64,000 nucleotides of DNA from Acrocarpospora pleiomorpha. GTDB taxonomy: Bacteria; Actinomycetota; Actinomycetes; Streptosporangiales; Streptosporangiaceae. The stretch spans positions 62,001-126,000 of the forward strand of contig NZ_BLAF01000012.1 of assembly GCF_009687885.1 (NCBI RefSeq). Reading direction: 5' to 3'. Below the pieces are notes generated by a model. The model saw only the letters and a list, made by a program, of their open reading frames with translations, ran no database searches and had not been told where the DNA came from. Positions 42,813-51,392 of the stretch are shown piece by piece. Each line of letters begins with the position of its first letter. Positions within the stretch are counted from its first letter, which is position 1. Made by a program: the position numbers and the translations under genes.

Positions 42813-44851
42813 ATCCCCCCACATCAACCACCCCTGAAGCTGTTGCCCCCATGGCGGGTATCTCACTGCCGCCGGTGGCCCCCGATGTGGTCGCCGCAGC
42901 CGTCGAGGGCCTCACGTCGCGGCTCCGCAAGAAGCTGGACGCCGCGATCGAGCAATACGCCGCCCTGCCCGTCGAGGCCGGCGGCGAGGGTATCCGGATC
43001 ACCTGCGGTGAGGACGCGATCGTCACGCTCTCACCAGGGCCGTCTGGCGTGATCACCGGCGACCAGGCGCGGTGCAGCTGCCTCCTGGACCCTCGTTGCC
43101 TGCACCGCGCGGCCATTCTGAGCGCATGCCCGATCGCGGACGGCCTCCCCCACCCGACCGCCAGCGGGGAAGAGGGGTCAGACGGCTCCTCTCACGCAGG
43201 GCCTGCTCCCGACGGGACGGCCGCGACGGCGCCCCTCGTCGGTGGCACGCCGACTCACACGACCGCCGCCGAGGTGCCCACGGCAGCGATCGAGCCCCCG
43301 GCGGCGCGGGTGGCCGCCGCGTCCGGGCTGTGGGCCGCCGCCGCGGCCGTGCTGTCCGCCGGAGTGCCCGCCGCCGGCGCGGTACCCCAGTCCGAGCTGC
43401 TGAGGGCCGCGCACACCGCCCGCGTGGCGGGGTTGCCCGGGGCTGAGGCCGCCGCGCTGCGAGTGGTGCGGGGGTTGCGGACCGCCCGCGCCCATCACGC
43501 CGGGCACCGCCTCGCCGACCTGGTGTCCGACCTGCGCGAACTGCTGCTCATCACGGGCAGGCTGGCCGGAGGCGATCCCGACCCGGCGCTGGTCGGCACC
43601 GTACGACGCGACTACCGGCCAGGCGGGAGCCTGAAGGTGCACGGGGTGTTCAGAGAGCCGGTGATCAGCTCCACCGGCTACGGTGGCGTGGTGACGCACA
43701 TGGTCACGGAGGACGGCCGCTGGTATTCGGTGGCCGACGTCAAACCGGGCGGATCGGCCCGCGCCCGTGGGGCCGCCACCGCGCCCGTCGCCATCGGCCC
43801 CGCCATGCTGAACCACGCCGAGCTCGCCCGCACCGGACTACTGATCGCCGGTGCCACCGTCTCCCCGGACGGCCGCCTCGGAGCGGGCAAGGACGTACGC
43901 GCCACTCCCGTCGCCGGTATGCCGTGGACGGAGGGCCCGATGGCGGCCCTGTTCGCCCGCCCGTTGGCGGAGGCGGCAGGCACCCGGCTCTCCGGTCACG
44001 CCTGGAGCGAGTCGGACACGGAGGAAAAGGCCCGCGAACCGGTCGGCTGCGACCTGATCATCGTCGGGGCGGCAGGCGACCACGTACTGGCTCGCGAACT
44101 GCTACCGTCCGAACCTCGCCACAAGAGGCCAGACGACCAGTCCAGCTCCTCCGAGAAGGCCGATCACTCCGGTACCCCAGACGCGGCACCCGCAGGAGCA
44201 CTTCCCGGGAGCTGCGATTTCCCAGGCGACGTCCACGGCCCGTTGATCCGGCTCGTCCCGGCCAGTCATCACCCCGAGCTGGCCCATGTCGACAACCTTC
44301 GGCGCCTCGCGTCCCGTCCAGGTCTGCTCGTGCGCGTGGTGGGCCGGGTGGCGCCCGACCGGGCTGCCACGCTGCTCCCGCTGGCGGTCGGCCCGGTCCC
44401 CGGCGCCGAGGCGACGCTGCGCCTGCCCTCCGAATGGAAGGGCCACGCCGACCTCGGGTACGACCGTCTCCAGGGAGCCCACCTCCCGCCCCAGGACGCG
44501 CCCATGTCACCCCCGGCGAGCGACGAGGTGGACCCGGTGGCCGGCGCGCCACTCTGGCGGGTACGCAGGCTGATCGAGCTGGCCGTCTCCGGCGGCAGAC
44601 GGGCGGTCGCCGAATCGGCGCGCAACGGCGACTCCCACGCCCCGCTGCGCAACGCCGGGTTCCAGACCGCCGCCGACCTGGTCACCGGGCTCACGGCCGA
44701 GGCCGACCGCCGGAGCCGTGACGTGTTCGGACGGTTGACGGATCATGGCCCCGACCGATACGCGTGGGCGTGGGTGGCCGCCGCGACCTACCTCGCTACC
44801 GCGGAACGGGCCATGATCCAAGCCTCCTGGCGAGGAGAACACACCCTCTGA
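42809..44851 (+). CDS. SWIM zinc-finger protein (YehQ-like), last gene of MoxR-vWA operon
   Basis: A 680-residue protein starting at GTG 42809, which overlaps the vWA gene stop by 4 bases. A SWIM zinc finger lies near the N-terminus: Cys89 and Cys91 in CSC, and Cys97 and His99 in CLH, giving CxC-x5-CxH. SWIM domains bind DNA or proteins. The rest of the chain is long and mostly without named domain, with TGYGGVVTHMVTEDGRWYSV and LARTGLLIAGATVSPDGRLG as conserved-looking blocks. It closes the five-gene unit. No nuclease or other effector motif is visible. Confidence 0.82.
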   Translation: MNPPTSTTPEAVAPMAGISLPPVAPDVVAAAVEGLTSRLRKKLDAAIEQYAALPVEAGGEGIRITCGEDAIVTLSPGPSGVITGDQARCSCLLDPRCLHRAAILSACPIADGLPHPTASGEEGSDGSSHAGPAPDGTAATAPLVGGTPTHTTAAEVPTAAIEPPAARVAAASGLWAAAAAVLSAGVPAAGAVPQSELLRAAHTARVAGLPGAEAAALRVVRGLRTARAHHAGHRLADLVSDLRELLLITGRLAGGDPDPALVGTVRRDYRPGGSLKVHGVFREPVISSTGYGGVVTHMVTEDGRWYSVADVKPGGSARARGAATAPVAIGPAMLNHAELARTGLLIAGATVSPDGRLGAGKDVRATPVAGMPWTEGPMAALFARPLAEAAGTRLSGHAWSESDTEEKAREPVGCDLIIVGAAGDHVLARELLPSEPRHKRPDDQSSSSEKADHSGTPDAAPAGALPGSCDFPGDVHGPLIRLVPASHHPELAHVDNLRRLASRPGLLVRVVGRVAPDRAATLLPLAVGPVPGAEATLRLPSEWKGHADLGYDRLQGAHLPPQDAPMSPPASDEVDPVAGAPLWRVRRLIELAVSGGRRAVAESARNGDSHAPLRNAGFQTAADLVTGLTAEADRRSRDVFGRLTDHGPDRYAWAWVAAATYLATAERAMIQASWRGEHTL

Positions 44852-44874
44852 CCAGCGCGTACACTCAATCTCAA

Positions 44875-44884
44875 GGAATATTCC
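44875..44884. repeat. Perfect palindrome GGAATATTCC upstream of lsr2
   Basis: A 10-bp perfect palindrome about 75 bases upstream of the lsr2 start, in an AT-rich pocket between the SWIM and lsr2 genes. It may be part of the lsr2 control region; no regulator is implicated. Confidence 0.3.
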
Positions 44885-44957
44885 CTCGGATTTTCGACCG
44901 GCCCGGTTCAGCCGTTAAGGTATGGCAAATATCGCGGCGGTATTGAAGGAGCGGACC

Positions 44958-45296
44958 ATGGCCAAGCACATCGTTGAGCAGGTCACCGACGACCTGGACG
45001 GCACTGGGGGTGCCACTACCTACCAGTTCGGCTGGGGCAAGGACACCTTTGAAATCGATCTGAGCGAGGCGAACAAGGACAAGCTGGAGAAATTCCTGGC
45101 GCCCTTCATCACCAACGGGCGACTGGTCCGCGAGGCCCGGCCCGGCCGCGGCCGCCGGGCCGGGGTCAGCCAGACCAAGCTGAGCCGGGAGAAGTCCCAC
45201 GAGATCAGACAATGGGCCAAGGCCAACGACTATCCGGTGAACGAGCGGGGCCGGATCGCGGCCACCATCATCGAAGCCTACGAGGCGGCCCACTGA
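44958..45296 (+). CDS. lsr2: Lsr2 nucleoid-associated, H-NS-like protein
   Basis: A 112-residue AT-DNA-binding protein of the Lsr2 family. The N-terminal dimerisation domain (AKHIVEQVTDDLDGTGGATT, then FEIDLSEANKDKLEKFLAPF) is followed by a basic linker (RPGRGRRAG). The C-terminal domain reads KSHEIRQWAKANDYPVNERG with an RGR-type hook at 97-99 and the end IIEAYEAAH. The upstream in-frame ATG at 44922 is ignored because GAAGGAG lies just before 44958. Lsr2 silences horizontally acquired AT-rich DNA in actinobacteria. Its position next to the MoxR-vWA operon may be incidental. Confidence 0.95.
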   Translation: MAKHIVEQVTDDLDGTGGATTYQFGWGKDTFEIDLSEANKDKLEKFLAPFITNGRLVREARPGRGRRAGVSQTKLSREKSHEIRQWAKANDYPVNERGRIAATIIEAYEAAH

Positions 45297-45326
45297 CCCT
45301 GGCCACCGGCGCGGGCCGTACTCCGA

Positions 45327-46526
45327 TCACAGGTCTTCCAAGGCGTTGAGCAGGCGGTCGACGTCCGATCTGTCGTTGTAGTGCACCAGCCCGGCCCGTA
45401 CTGCGGAGCCGGTGTCGCGGATGCCGAGAGCCCCCGTCAGTTCCCAGGCGTAGCAGTGCCCGTCCCACACGTTGACCTTGCGGGCCGCCAGGTGCTCGGC
45501 CACCTGGCGGGGCTCGTGCCCGGCGACGCCGAAGAACGCGGTGGCCGTACGGCGAAGGGGCGAGCCGACCAGGCCGACGCCGGGCAGGGACGACAGCCCC
45601 TTGAGCAGGTGAACGAGCTCGGCCTGCTCGTGGGCTTCGACCGCCGCCATCGAGACGAGCAGCCGTTCCCGCCGGGTGCCGGTCGCGGCCGGGTCCAGCC
45701 CGGCGAGATGGTCGACCGCGGCGGTCACCCCGGCCAGGTCGGCGAAGGGCAGGGTGCCCGTTTCGAACCGGTCCGGCACCTCGTCCGGCGATGAGGCGAG
45801 CTTGTCGGGCGACAGCCGCTCGAGCCGGTCGGGCCGGGCGATGACGGCTCCGATATGCGGACCCGACCACTTGTAGGAGCTGGTCGCGTAGAAGTCCGCG
45901 CCGAGCGCGACCATGTCGATCGGGGTGTGCGGCGTCGCGTGCACGCCGTCGACGTAGGCCAGCGCTCCCACGGCATGGGCCCGCGCGGTGATCCGCCGGA
46001 CGTCGGGCATGGTGCCCAGGATGTTGCTGGCCGCGGTGACGGCGACCAGTCTGGTGCGGTCGGTCACGAGCTCGTCGTACTGCTCGGCGGGCAGTTCCCC
46101 GCTCGGCACGTCCACCGCCGCCCATCTGATCCGGGCTCCGGCCCGGGTGGCGGCCTGCACCCATGGCCGTACGTTCGCGTCGTGGTCGAGCTGGGACACC
46201 ACGATCTCGTCGTCCGGACCCCAGTCCTTCGCCAGCGCGTACGCGAACCGGTAGGTCAAGGTGGTCATGTTGGGGCCGAACACGACACCGCCCGCGTCGC
46301 CGCCGACCAGATCCGCGACGGCCTGACGAGCCCGCGAGACGATCTCGTCGGACCGTGCGCTGGCCGGGAAGGCGCCGTGGGCGTTGCCGATGCCCTCGGC
46401 GTAGGCGGCGGCGATGGCATCGATCACCGGTCGGGGCACCTGAGTGCCCGCAGCCGCGTCCAACCAGGCATATCCATCAGAAAGGGCAGGATAAAGGGCG
46501 CGGATCCGCGCGATGTCGAGGCTCAT
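45327..46526 (-). CDS. Class V aminotransferase/cysteine desulfurase-like PLP enzyme
   Basis: A 399-residue fold-type I PLP enzyme. The Lys219 Schiff base is in ATSSYKWSGPHIG, and YVDGVHATPH (about residues 191-200) carries the acidic cofactor residue. The cysteine-desulfurase catalytic Cys loop of IscS/SufS cannot be recognised, which favours a general class V enzyme in the CsdA-like group seen in many actinomycetes. It is convergent with lsr2 and divergent from the SDR at 46612. Its substrate is not evident. Confidence 0.82.
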   Translation of the reverse strand: MSLDIARIRALYPALSDGYAWLDAAAGTQVPRPVIDAIAAAYAEGIGNAHGAFPASARSDEIVSRARQAVADLVGGDAGGVVFGPNMTTLTYRFAYALAKDWGPDDEIVVSQLDHDANVRPWVQAATRAGARIRWAAVDVPSGELPAEQYDELVTDRTRLVAVTAASNILGTMPDVRRITARAHAVGALAYVDGVHATPHTPIDMVALGADFYATSSYKWSGPHIGAVIARPDRLERLSPDKLASSPDEVPDRFETGTLPFADLAGVTAAVDHLAGLDPAATGTRRERLLVSMAAVEAHEQAELVHLLKGLSSLPGVGLVGSPLRRTATAFFGVAGHEPRQVAEHLAARKVNVWDGHCYAWELTGALGIRDTGSAVRAGLVHYNDRSDVDRLLNALEDL

Positions 46527-46611
46527 GCCTCCCCAGTCTCAGGGGTCGGCCGGTCGGCGGTAAAGGGGGCCCCATCCGGCCGGAGCACGTCGACCTGTTA
46601 TTGTCCGGCCG

Positions 46612-47358
46612 GTGAGCGGACGAGCGGTAGTGGTAACTGGGGCATCGCGAGGGATCGGACGGGCGATCGCGACGGCGTTCGCGGCCGAGGGCGACCGGGT
46701 CGCGATCCACCATCGGAATTCGCCGGAGCTGGCTGAACGGCTCCGCGCCGAACTGCCGGGAGAGGGCCATGCCGTCGTGCGGGCCGACCTCGACGATCCC
46801 GATGCGGTACGCCGGATGATCGACTCGGCGGCTGAGGCCCTCGGCGGGATCGACGTGCTGGTCAACAACGCCGGCGTCTTCCTCCCCCACCCGATCATGG
46901 AGGTCTCCTACGAGGAGTGGCAGGCCGCGTGGCACCAGACGCTGGGCGTCAACCTGCTCGGCGCGGCCAACGCGACGTGGTGCGCCGTACGGCACATGCC
47001 CCGCGGCGGCAGGATCATCAACGTCTCATCGCGCGGCGCCTTCCGCGGGGAGCCGGACGGTCCCGCGTACGGCGCGAGCAAGGCGGGCATGAACGCGCTG
47101 GGCCAGTCCCTCGCCATCGCCCTGGCTCCGCGCGGCATCACCGTGGGAACCGTGGCGCCCGGGTTCGTCGAGACCGACATGACGAACGAGGACCTCAAGG
47201 CGCCGCGGGGCGACGCGATCCGTGCTCAGAGCCCGTTCGGGCGGGTGGCGATGCCCGAGGAGATCGCCGCCGCCGTGCTGTATCTGGCCTCACCGGCGGC
47301 CGAATGGGCGAGCGGCACCATCATCGACCTCAACGGCGCCTCCTACCTGCGCAGCTGA
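46612..47358 (+). CDS. Short-chain dehydrogenase/reductase
   Basis: A 248-residue classical SDR. GTG start, VVVTGASRGIGRAIATAF nucleotide loop, NNAG in DVLVNNAGVF, catalytic Ser in NVSSRGAFRGEP and YGASKAGM (Tyr/Lys). The C-terminal SGTIIDLNGASYLRS is typical. NADPH preference is suggested by the basic residues in AIHHRNSPE. It is divergent from the PLP gene upstream and convergent with the macro-domain gene. Likely a general reductase; no pathway is implied by neighbours. Confidence 0.9.
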   Translation: MSGRAVVVTGASRGIGRAIATAFAAEGDRVAIHHRNSPELAERLRAELPGEGHAVVRADLDDPDAVRRMIDSAAEALGGIDVLVNNAGVFLPHPIMEVSYEEWQAAWHQTLGVNLLGAANATWCAVRHMPRGGRIINVSSRGAFRGEPDGPAYGASKAGMNALGQSLAIALAPRGITVGTVAPGFVETDMTNEDLKAPRGDAIRAQSPFGRVAMPEEIAAAVLYLASPAAEWASGTIIDLNGASYLRS

Positions 47359-47455
47359 CCCCTTGACCGAGCGGCGCGACCTGATCGGCAGGCCGCGCCG
47401 CAGCCGATCTGCGCTCGGGGCGTTGAGCGTCGACCTGCCAGATGGATCCCGAGCG

Positions 47456-48406
47456 TTATTGGCGTTCGTTTTGGTACCAATGGCGCAGCCGGCGCAGGAT
47501 GGCGTGGAGGGCGCCGCTCTGAATCGCTTCCTGTATCGTCCCTTCAGAGAATCGCTCAGCCCGGATAAAGGTGGTCGCCAGTCGCGCCGCATCGGCGACG
47601 GGAGCCTGGTCCAGGCCATTCCCGTCGGGAAACAGGGGCGTGGCACGGTGCCATGCCGACCAGTCGAACGGCACAATGACCTGCAGTCCGACCAGAACGC
47701 TGAGGACGGCGTCCAAAGCGTCGCTGTAAATCGCGTGCGGCATCTCTGAGACGCCCTCTTCGCCCGGTTCCGGTCCGCCTTCCCAGGTAACCTCCAGATC
47801 GGCATCCGTGAGCGCGTCGGCCAGCGCGAACAGCTTTTCCCAATGTTCGGACGGCCGCGCGGCGAGCACCGCCTCGATTTCCTCATCCGTGGGTCCCAGG
47901 CCCCGAAGGACCCGTTCGAACGTCTGGTACGCCTCCACGTCGAACAACACGAACGTGACATCGTCGATCCGCGTATCCGCTGACCGCACCGTGCCGAGAA
48001 CGATTCGGGCCGCATCCTCCATGGGCCACCGATAGACCCCCGTAGAGATCGCGGGAAAGGCGACACTCCGCGCACCGAGTTCATCGGCCACTCGCAACGA
48101 TTCCCGATAACAGGAGGCCAGCAGCCCTGACCTGTCCTCCTTAACCGAATGAACCGGACCGACCGTGTGAATCACCCACCGCGCGGGCAGCTTCCCAGCG
48201 GTGGTCGCGACTGCCTGCCCTGTCGGCAGCCCCTTGCCATACCGCGACGCCCGCAACTGGCGGCACTCCGCCAGAATCTCGGGTCCGCCATGCCGATGGA
48301 TGGCTCCGTCAACGCCACCTCCACCCAAAAGTGAGGAGTTCGCGGCGTTGACGACAACGTCCGTGGCCTGCTGTGTGATATCCCCCCGCACGAGCGTTAT
48401 CTTCAT
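47456..48406 (-). CDS. Macro-domain (ADP-ribose hydrolase-like) protein with C-terminal DUF6508-like domain
   Basis: A 316-residue protein. Residues 1-170 form a macro domain of the YmdB/MacroD type: MKITLVRGDITQQATDVVVN, then AANSSLLGGGGVDGAIHRHG with the catalytic-type Asn and Asp, and ARSVAFPAISTGVYRWPMED. Such domains remove ADP-ribose or O-acetyl-ADP-ribose. The C-terminal 110 residues (DALDAVLSVLVGLQVIVPFD, then TFIRAERFSEGTIQEAIQSG) resemble DUF6508, of unknown function. I start at ATG 48406, before the MKITLVRGD strand. The fusion hints at a link between ADP-ribose signalling and an uncharacterised partner domain. Confidence 0.82.
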   Translation of the reverse strand: MKITLVRGDITQQATDVVVNAANSSLLGGGGVDGAIHRHGGPEILAECRQLRASRYGKGLPTGQAVATTAGKLPARWVIHTVGPVHSVKEDRSGLLASCYRESLRVADELGARSVAFPAISTGVYRWPMEDAARIVLGTVRSADTRIDDVTFVLFDVEAYQTFERVLRGLGPTDEEIEAVLAARPSEHWEKLFALADALTDADLEVTWEGGPEPGEEGVSEMPHAIYSDALDAVLSVLVGLQVIVPFDWSAWHRATPLFPDGNGLDQAPVADAARLATTFIRAERFSEGTIQEAIQSGALHAILRRLRHWYQNERQ

Positions 48407-48469
48407 GCGGCCGAGTATTCCAGCGTGATCGGCGTTCTCAGGGAGTATCAACACGCGGCCATCGGCTGC

Positions 48470-49318
48470 CTAGCGTACAGAGCAGACCGCGGACGCGATC
48501 GTTGCCGTCACCTCATCCGGATGCGATATCAACGTCAAATGGGACCCACCCGGGAATTCAGTGATCTTCGCGTGTGCCCGGTGAGCCATGGCCAGCTTCG
48601 AGGCCGGAGTGATGATCTGATCGCTGTCGCTGATGAAGAACCAGGACGGGATCGTCTTCCACGCCGCCGCTTTCGACGGCGTCGTGAACGCACTGGTCGA
48701 GACGGGACGCTGGGAGGCCCACAGCCGCATCGCGATGTCCTGGGGCTGGTCGGAGGCGAACGAACGGACGAAGATCTCCTGCCGGAGGTAGAGGTCTTTC
48801 GCTCCCGCGGGCGCTCCCGGATAGGACACGTCGTAGTACAGGGAAGCGGGATTCTCGTTGAGCACGGATCCGGCGCCGCTGAGTTGACCGGTCGTCTCTC
48901 CGATGTCAGGCGCGGTCGCGTCGACGTACACGAGAGCCTTGACATTGGGATTGCCCGCGGCGGCGTTCGTGATGACCGATCCTCCGTAGGAGTGCCCGAC
49001 GAGCACGATCGGGCCGGAGACGGTCTTCAGATACTCTGCCACGGCCGCGGCATCGGTGGTCAGGTTCCGGAGCGGATTCGGTACGGCCCGGGCGACGTAC
49101 CCCGCTTCTTGCAGAGCGTTCACCTCGCCGTTCCAGCTCGACGTGCCGGCCCAGGCGCCGTGAACCAGGATGATTATGGGCTTCTCGGCGCCCGGCGCAT
49201 GGCAGGGAAAGGGACTGCTCCTGGTGGCCGCCTGAGCGGGGGCCGTCCCTACCGTGGCGATCATCGATAGGGCCAGGGGTATGAGGACCTGCCGTCGTCG
49301 GGTACGCGCAACCTTCAT
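48470..49318 (-). CDS. Secreted alpha/beta-hydrolase
   Basis: A 282-residue alpha/beta-hydrolase with a signal peptide (RQVLIPLALSMIATVGTAPA, cleavage after AQA30). The oxyanion loop IILVHGAWAGTSSW and the nucleophile elbow VLVGHSYGGS (Ser110) are clear, and HLTLISHPDEV near the end should hold the catalytic His. It is a likely esterase or haloalkane/lipase-like enzyme of broad type. An IclR-type box and a TTAACCC palindrome lie in its 5' region, which places it close to the second catabolic cluster. Confidence 0.87.
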   Translation of the reverse strand: MKVARTRRRQVLIPLALSMIATVGTAPAQAATRSSPFPCHAPGAEKPIIILVHGAWAGTSSWNGEVNALQEAGYVARAVPNPLRNLTTDAAAVAEYLKTVSGPIVLVGHSYGGSVITNAAAGNPNVKALVYVDATAPDIGETTGQLSGAGSVLNENPASLYYDVSYPGAPAGAKDLYLRQEIFVRSFASDQPQDIAMRLWASQRPVSTSAFTTPSKAAAWKTIPSWFFISDSDQIITPASKLAMAHRAHAKITEFPGGSHLTLISHPDEVTATIASAVCSVR

Positions 49319-49398
49319 ATCTTCCCCTCCGATGACGGCCGAGCTAGATGATCAAGCCCTATCGCATGCAGTCCATGATGCCGCGAACAACGACGCAA

Positions 49399-49417
49399 TT
49401 AACCCAAACAGGGTTAA
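49399..49417. repeat. Inverted repeat TTAACCC-N5-GGGTTAA
   Basis: A perfect 7-bp inverted repeat with loop AAACA, about 80 bases upstream of the secreted hydrolase start and 90 bases after the iclR stop. It may be an operator of the hydrolase or part of an iclR terminator; on the plus strand it is followed shortly by a TTTTTT run. Confidence 0.45.
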
Positions 49418-49466
49418 AACGTCATTTTTTGCCGCCGCCTCGGTGGGTGCCACGTGGTGCGCCAGC

Positions 49467-49484
49467 TCGGATACCCATATCCGA
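49467..49484. promoter_or_regulatory. IclR-box candidate 1 (TCGGA-N8-TCCGA)
   Basis: TCGGA-TACCCATA-TCCGA, a perfect 5-bp inverted repeat with the same 8-base spacing as four other copies in this cluster. A further TCGGA half-site follows at 49488-49492. It lies between the iclR stop and the secreted-hydrolase start. Confidence 0.65.
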
Positions 49485-49506
49485 CTATCGGAGTTCGGTG
49501 GCGCGT

Positions 49507-50250
49507 CTACTCTTCGGCGGTGCCAGTGAAGTTGGTCATCCGCTCACTGATCTGATTGGCCGCCGCCAGCAGCGCCGCGGTTCCCGACGTGATCGCCTCC
49601 GAGCGGACCAGCGGGGTGACGATCGCCAGGCTGGCGACGACGCCTCCGTCGGCGTAGATCGGGACAGCCAGTCCGGCCAGGCCGTTGTGGTACTCGTTGC
49701 TGCTGAGCGCGAACCCCTGATGCCGCACCTGGGCCAGCTGTTCCAGGAGCAGAGCCCGATCCTCCGGGCTGGTCGTCGAGCTCTTGATGACCAGCTCGCG
49801 CTCGTCGTCGGGCAGAAAGGCGAGGATCGCCCGCCCTGACGCGGTTCTGGTCAGCGGATACCGGTATCCGGGCGGGAAGTTGACCTGCAGCAGATGCCGG
49901 CGCCCGGGCATGACGTCCGCCGACAGCGCGTCCGACCCGTCGCGGACGACGAGCACGATGGTTTCGTTGATGGCCTCGGCCAGCCCGCTCATGGGAACGC
50001 GGGCCACGTTGCGCAGCTCCTCCTCCATCTGCCGGGCCAGCGCGAACAGGCGTGGCCCCAGGCTGTAGATGAGCTGCGCGCGCCGGACGAAACCGTGGAC
50101 CTCGAGCGTGGTGAGCAGCCGGTAGACGACCGTCCGCGAGAGGTGATGGTGGCGGCTCAGGTCGTTGATGGACATGGGTCCGTTGGTCGACAGCGTCTCC
50201 ACCAGGTTCAGGGCCTGGTCGACGGTCTTGGAGATCTCAGGCACTCCCAC
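49507..50250 (-). CDS. IclR-family transcriptional regulator
   Basis: A 247-residue regulator. N-terminal winged helix: KTVDQALNLVETLSTNGPMS, then LSRHHHLSRTVVYRLLTTLE. The C-terminal GAF-like ligand domain includes RYPLTRTASGRAILAFLPDD, VRHQGFALSSNEYHNGLAGL and AVPIYADGGVVASLAIVTPL. IclR proteins often control aromatic and acid catabolism and bind short inverted repeats. Copies of TCGGA-N8-TCCGA occur upstream of this gene (50314-50331, imperfect), in both arms of the divergent catabolic promoters and near 62.8 kb. It is encoded downstream of the minus arm of the cluster. Ligand unknown. Confidence 0.92.
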   Translation of the reverse strand: MGVPEISKTVDQALNLVETLSTNGPMSINDLSRHHHLSRTVVYRLLTTLEVHGFVRRAQLIYSLGPRLFALARQMEEELRNVARVPMSGLAEAINETIVLVVRDGSDALSADVMPGRRHLLQVNFPPGYRYPLTRTASGRAILAFLPDDERELVIKSSTTSPEDRALLLEQLAQVRHQGFALSSNEYHNGLAGLAVPIYADGGVVASLAIVTPLVRSEAITSGTAALLAAANQISERMTNFTGTAEE

Positions 50251-50313
50251 CTCCGCTCAGACGCCCACCATCCGGCAGGTCGAGTGACGATTGTCCGGGC
50301 CGACCGGCATTTC

Positions 50314-50331
50314 CGGGATGATGGTATCCGA
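50314..50331. promoter_or_regulatory. IclR-box candidate 2, imperfect, in front of iclR
   Basis: Read on the minus strand: TCGGA-TACCATCA-TCCCG. The first half-site and spacer match the perfect copies; the second half is degenerate. The position, 64 bases upstream of the iclR start, suggests autoregulation. Confidence 0.5.
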
Positions 50332-50357
50332 ATAACGGATTCTGTCGAACGGGGGCG

Positions 50358-51392
50358 TCAGACGGGTGGAGGCGCCGGGTCTTCGGAGAGACGAACAAGC
50401 ATTTTTCCGATATTGCGGCCGACCAGCAGGTCCCGAAACGCGTCAACGGCCGAACCGAGACCCCAGACGACCGTGTCAGTGCTCCTCAGCTGCCCGTCCA
50501 GAAGCCAGGTGGTCGCCTGCGCGACGAAGGCCGGGTACGCGGACATGTGCTCGCGAATCGTGAAACCCTCCATGCGCAGCCGCTTGGTGAGCACGTAGAT
50601 GAGATTGCTCGGACCCGGCTGCTCTCGAAGGGCGTTGTACTCACCAATGGCACCGCAGACCACGACGCGCCCGTGCGGGTTCATCGAGTCGAGCGCGGCC
50701 TGGAGATGGACGCCGCCGACGTTGTCGAAGTAGACGTCGATCCCGTCCGGGACGTTCGCGGCCACACAATCGCTCAAGGACTCGACGTGGTAGTCGAAGG
50801 CGCCGTCGAAGCCAAGCTCGTCCACCAGGTACGCCACCTTGGCCGGCGTCCCAGCGCTGCCGACGACGCGACCGGCACCCAGGATCCGGGCGATCTGCCC
50901 GACGACGTTGCCGACCGCGCCAGCCGCGCCCGAGACGTACAGGGACTCCCCCGGCGCGAAGGCTCCGATCCGGGTGAGCCCGATGTACGCCGTGAATCCA
51001 GCCATGCCGAGCACACCAAGATGGGCGGCCAGCGGGATTCCGGTGACATGCCGCACCGGGCCGGCGCGGCGGGCGTCGAGCACCGCGTGCTCCCGCCAGC
51101 CGAGCCGGTGGCTCACCACGGCGCCCACCGGCAGCTCCGGGTGCTCGGACCGCTCCACGACGCCGATCGCGCTGCCATCCATGACCTGGTCCAGCTCCCA
51201 GTGCGGGTACGAGGGCAGCTTGGCCATCCGCACCCTCATGTACGGATCGACGGACATCAGGATGTTACGCACGAGAATCTGGCCCGGACCCGGAGCTTCG
51301 AGTGAGGTAGTGACCATACGGAAGTCATCCTTGACGGGCATCCCGTCGGGACGGCGCGCCAGATGGACCTCCCTGGTCTCGTACCGGGTCAC
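50358..51392 (-). CDS. NADP-dependent MDR-family oxidoreductase (prostaglandin-reductase-like)
   Basis: A 344-residue medium-chain dehydrogenase/reductase of the zinc-less enone-reductase branch (CurA/PTGR-like). LMSVDPYMRVRMAKLPSYPH, the nucleotide loop LYVSGAAGAVGNVVGQIARI, FDYHVESLSDCVAANVPDGI, DVYFDNVGG and MNPHGRVVVCGAIGEYN are family marks. It should reduce an alpha,beta-unsaturated carbonyl with NADPH. GTG 51392 overlaps the ligase stop as GTGA; the longer frame lies inside the ligase gene. It is the last gene before iclR in the minus arm. Confidence 0.9.
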   Translation of the reverse strand: MTRYETREVHLARRPDGMPVKDDFRMVTTSLEAPGPGQILVRNILMSVDPYMRVRMAKLPSYPHWELDQVMDGSAIGVVERSEHPELPVGAVVSHRLGWREHAVLDARRAGPVRHVTGIPLAAHLGVLGMAGFTAYIGLTRIGAFAPGESLYVSGAAGAVGNVVGQIARILGAGRVVGSAGTPAKVAYLVDELGFDGAFDYHVESLSDCVAANVPDGIDVYFDNVGGVHLQAALDSMNPHGRVVVCGAIGEYNALREQPGPSNLIYVLTKRLRMEGFTIREHMSAYPAFVAQATTWLLDGQLRSTDTVVWGLGSAVDAFRDLLVGRNIGKMLVRLSEDPAPPPV

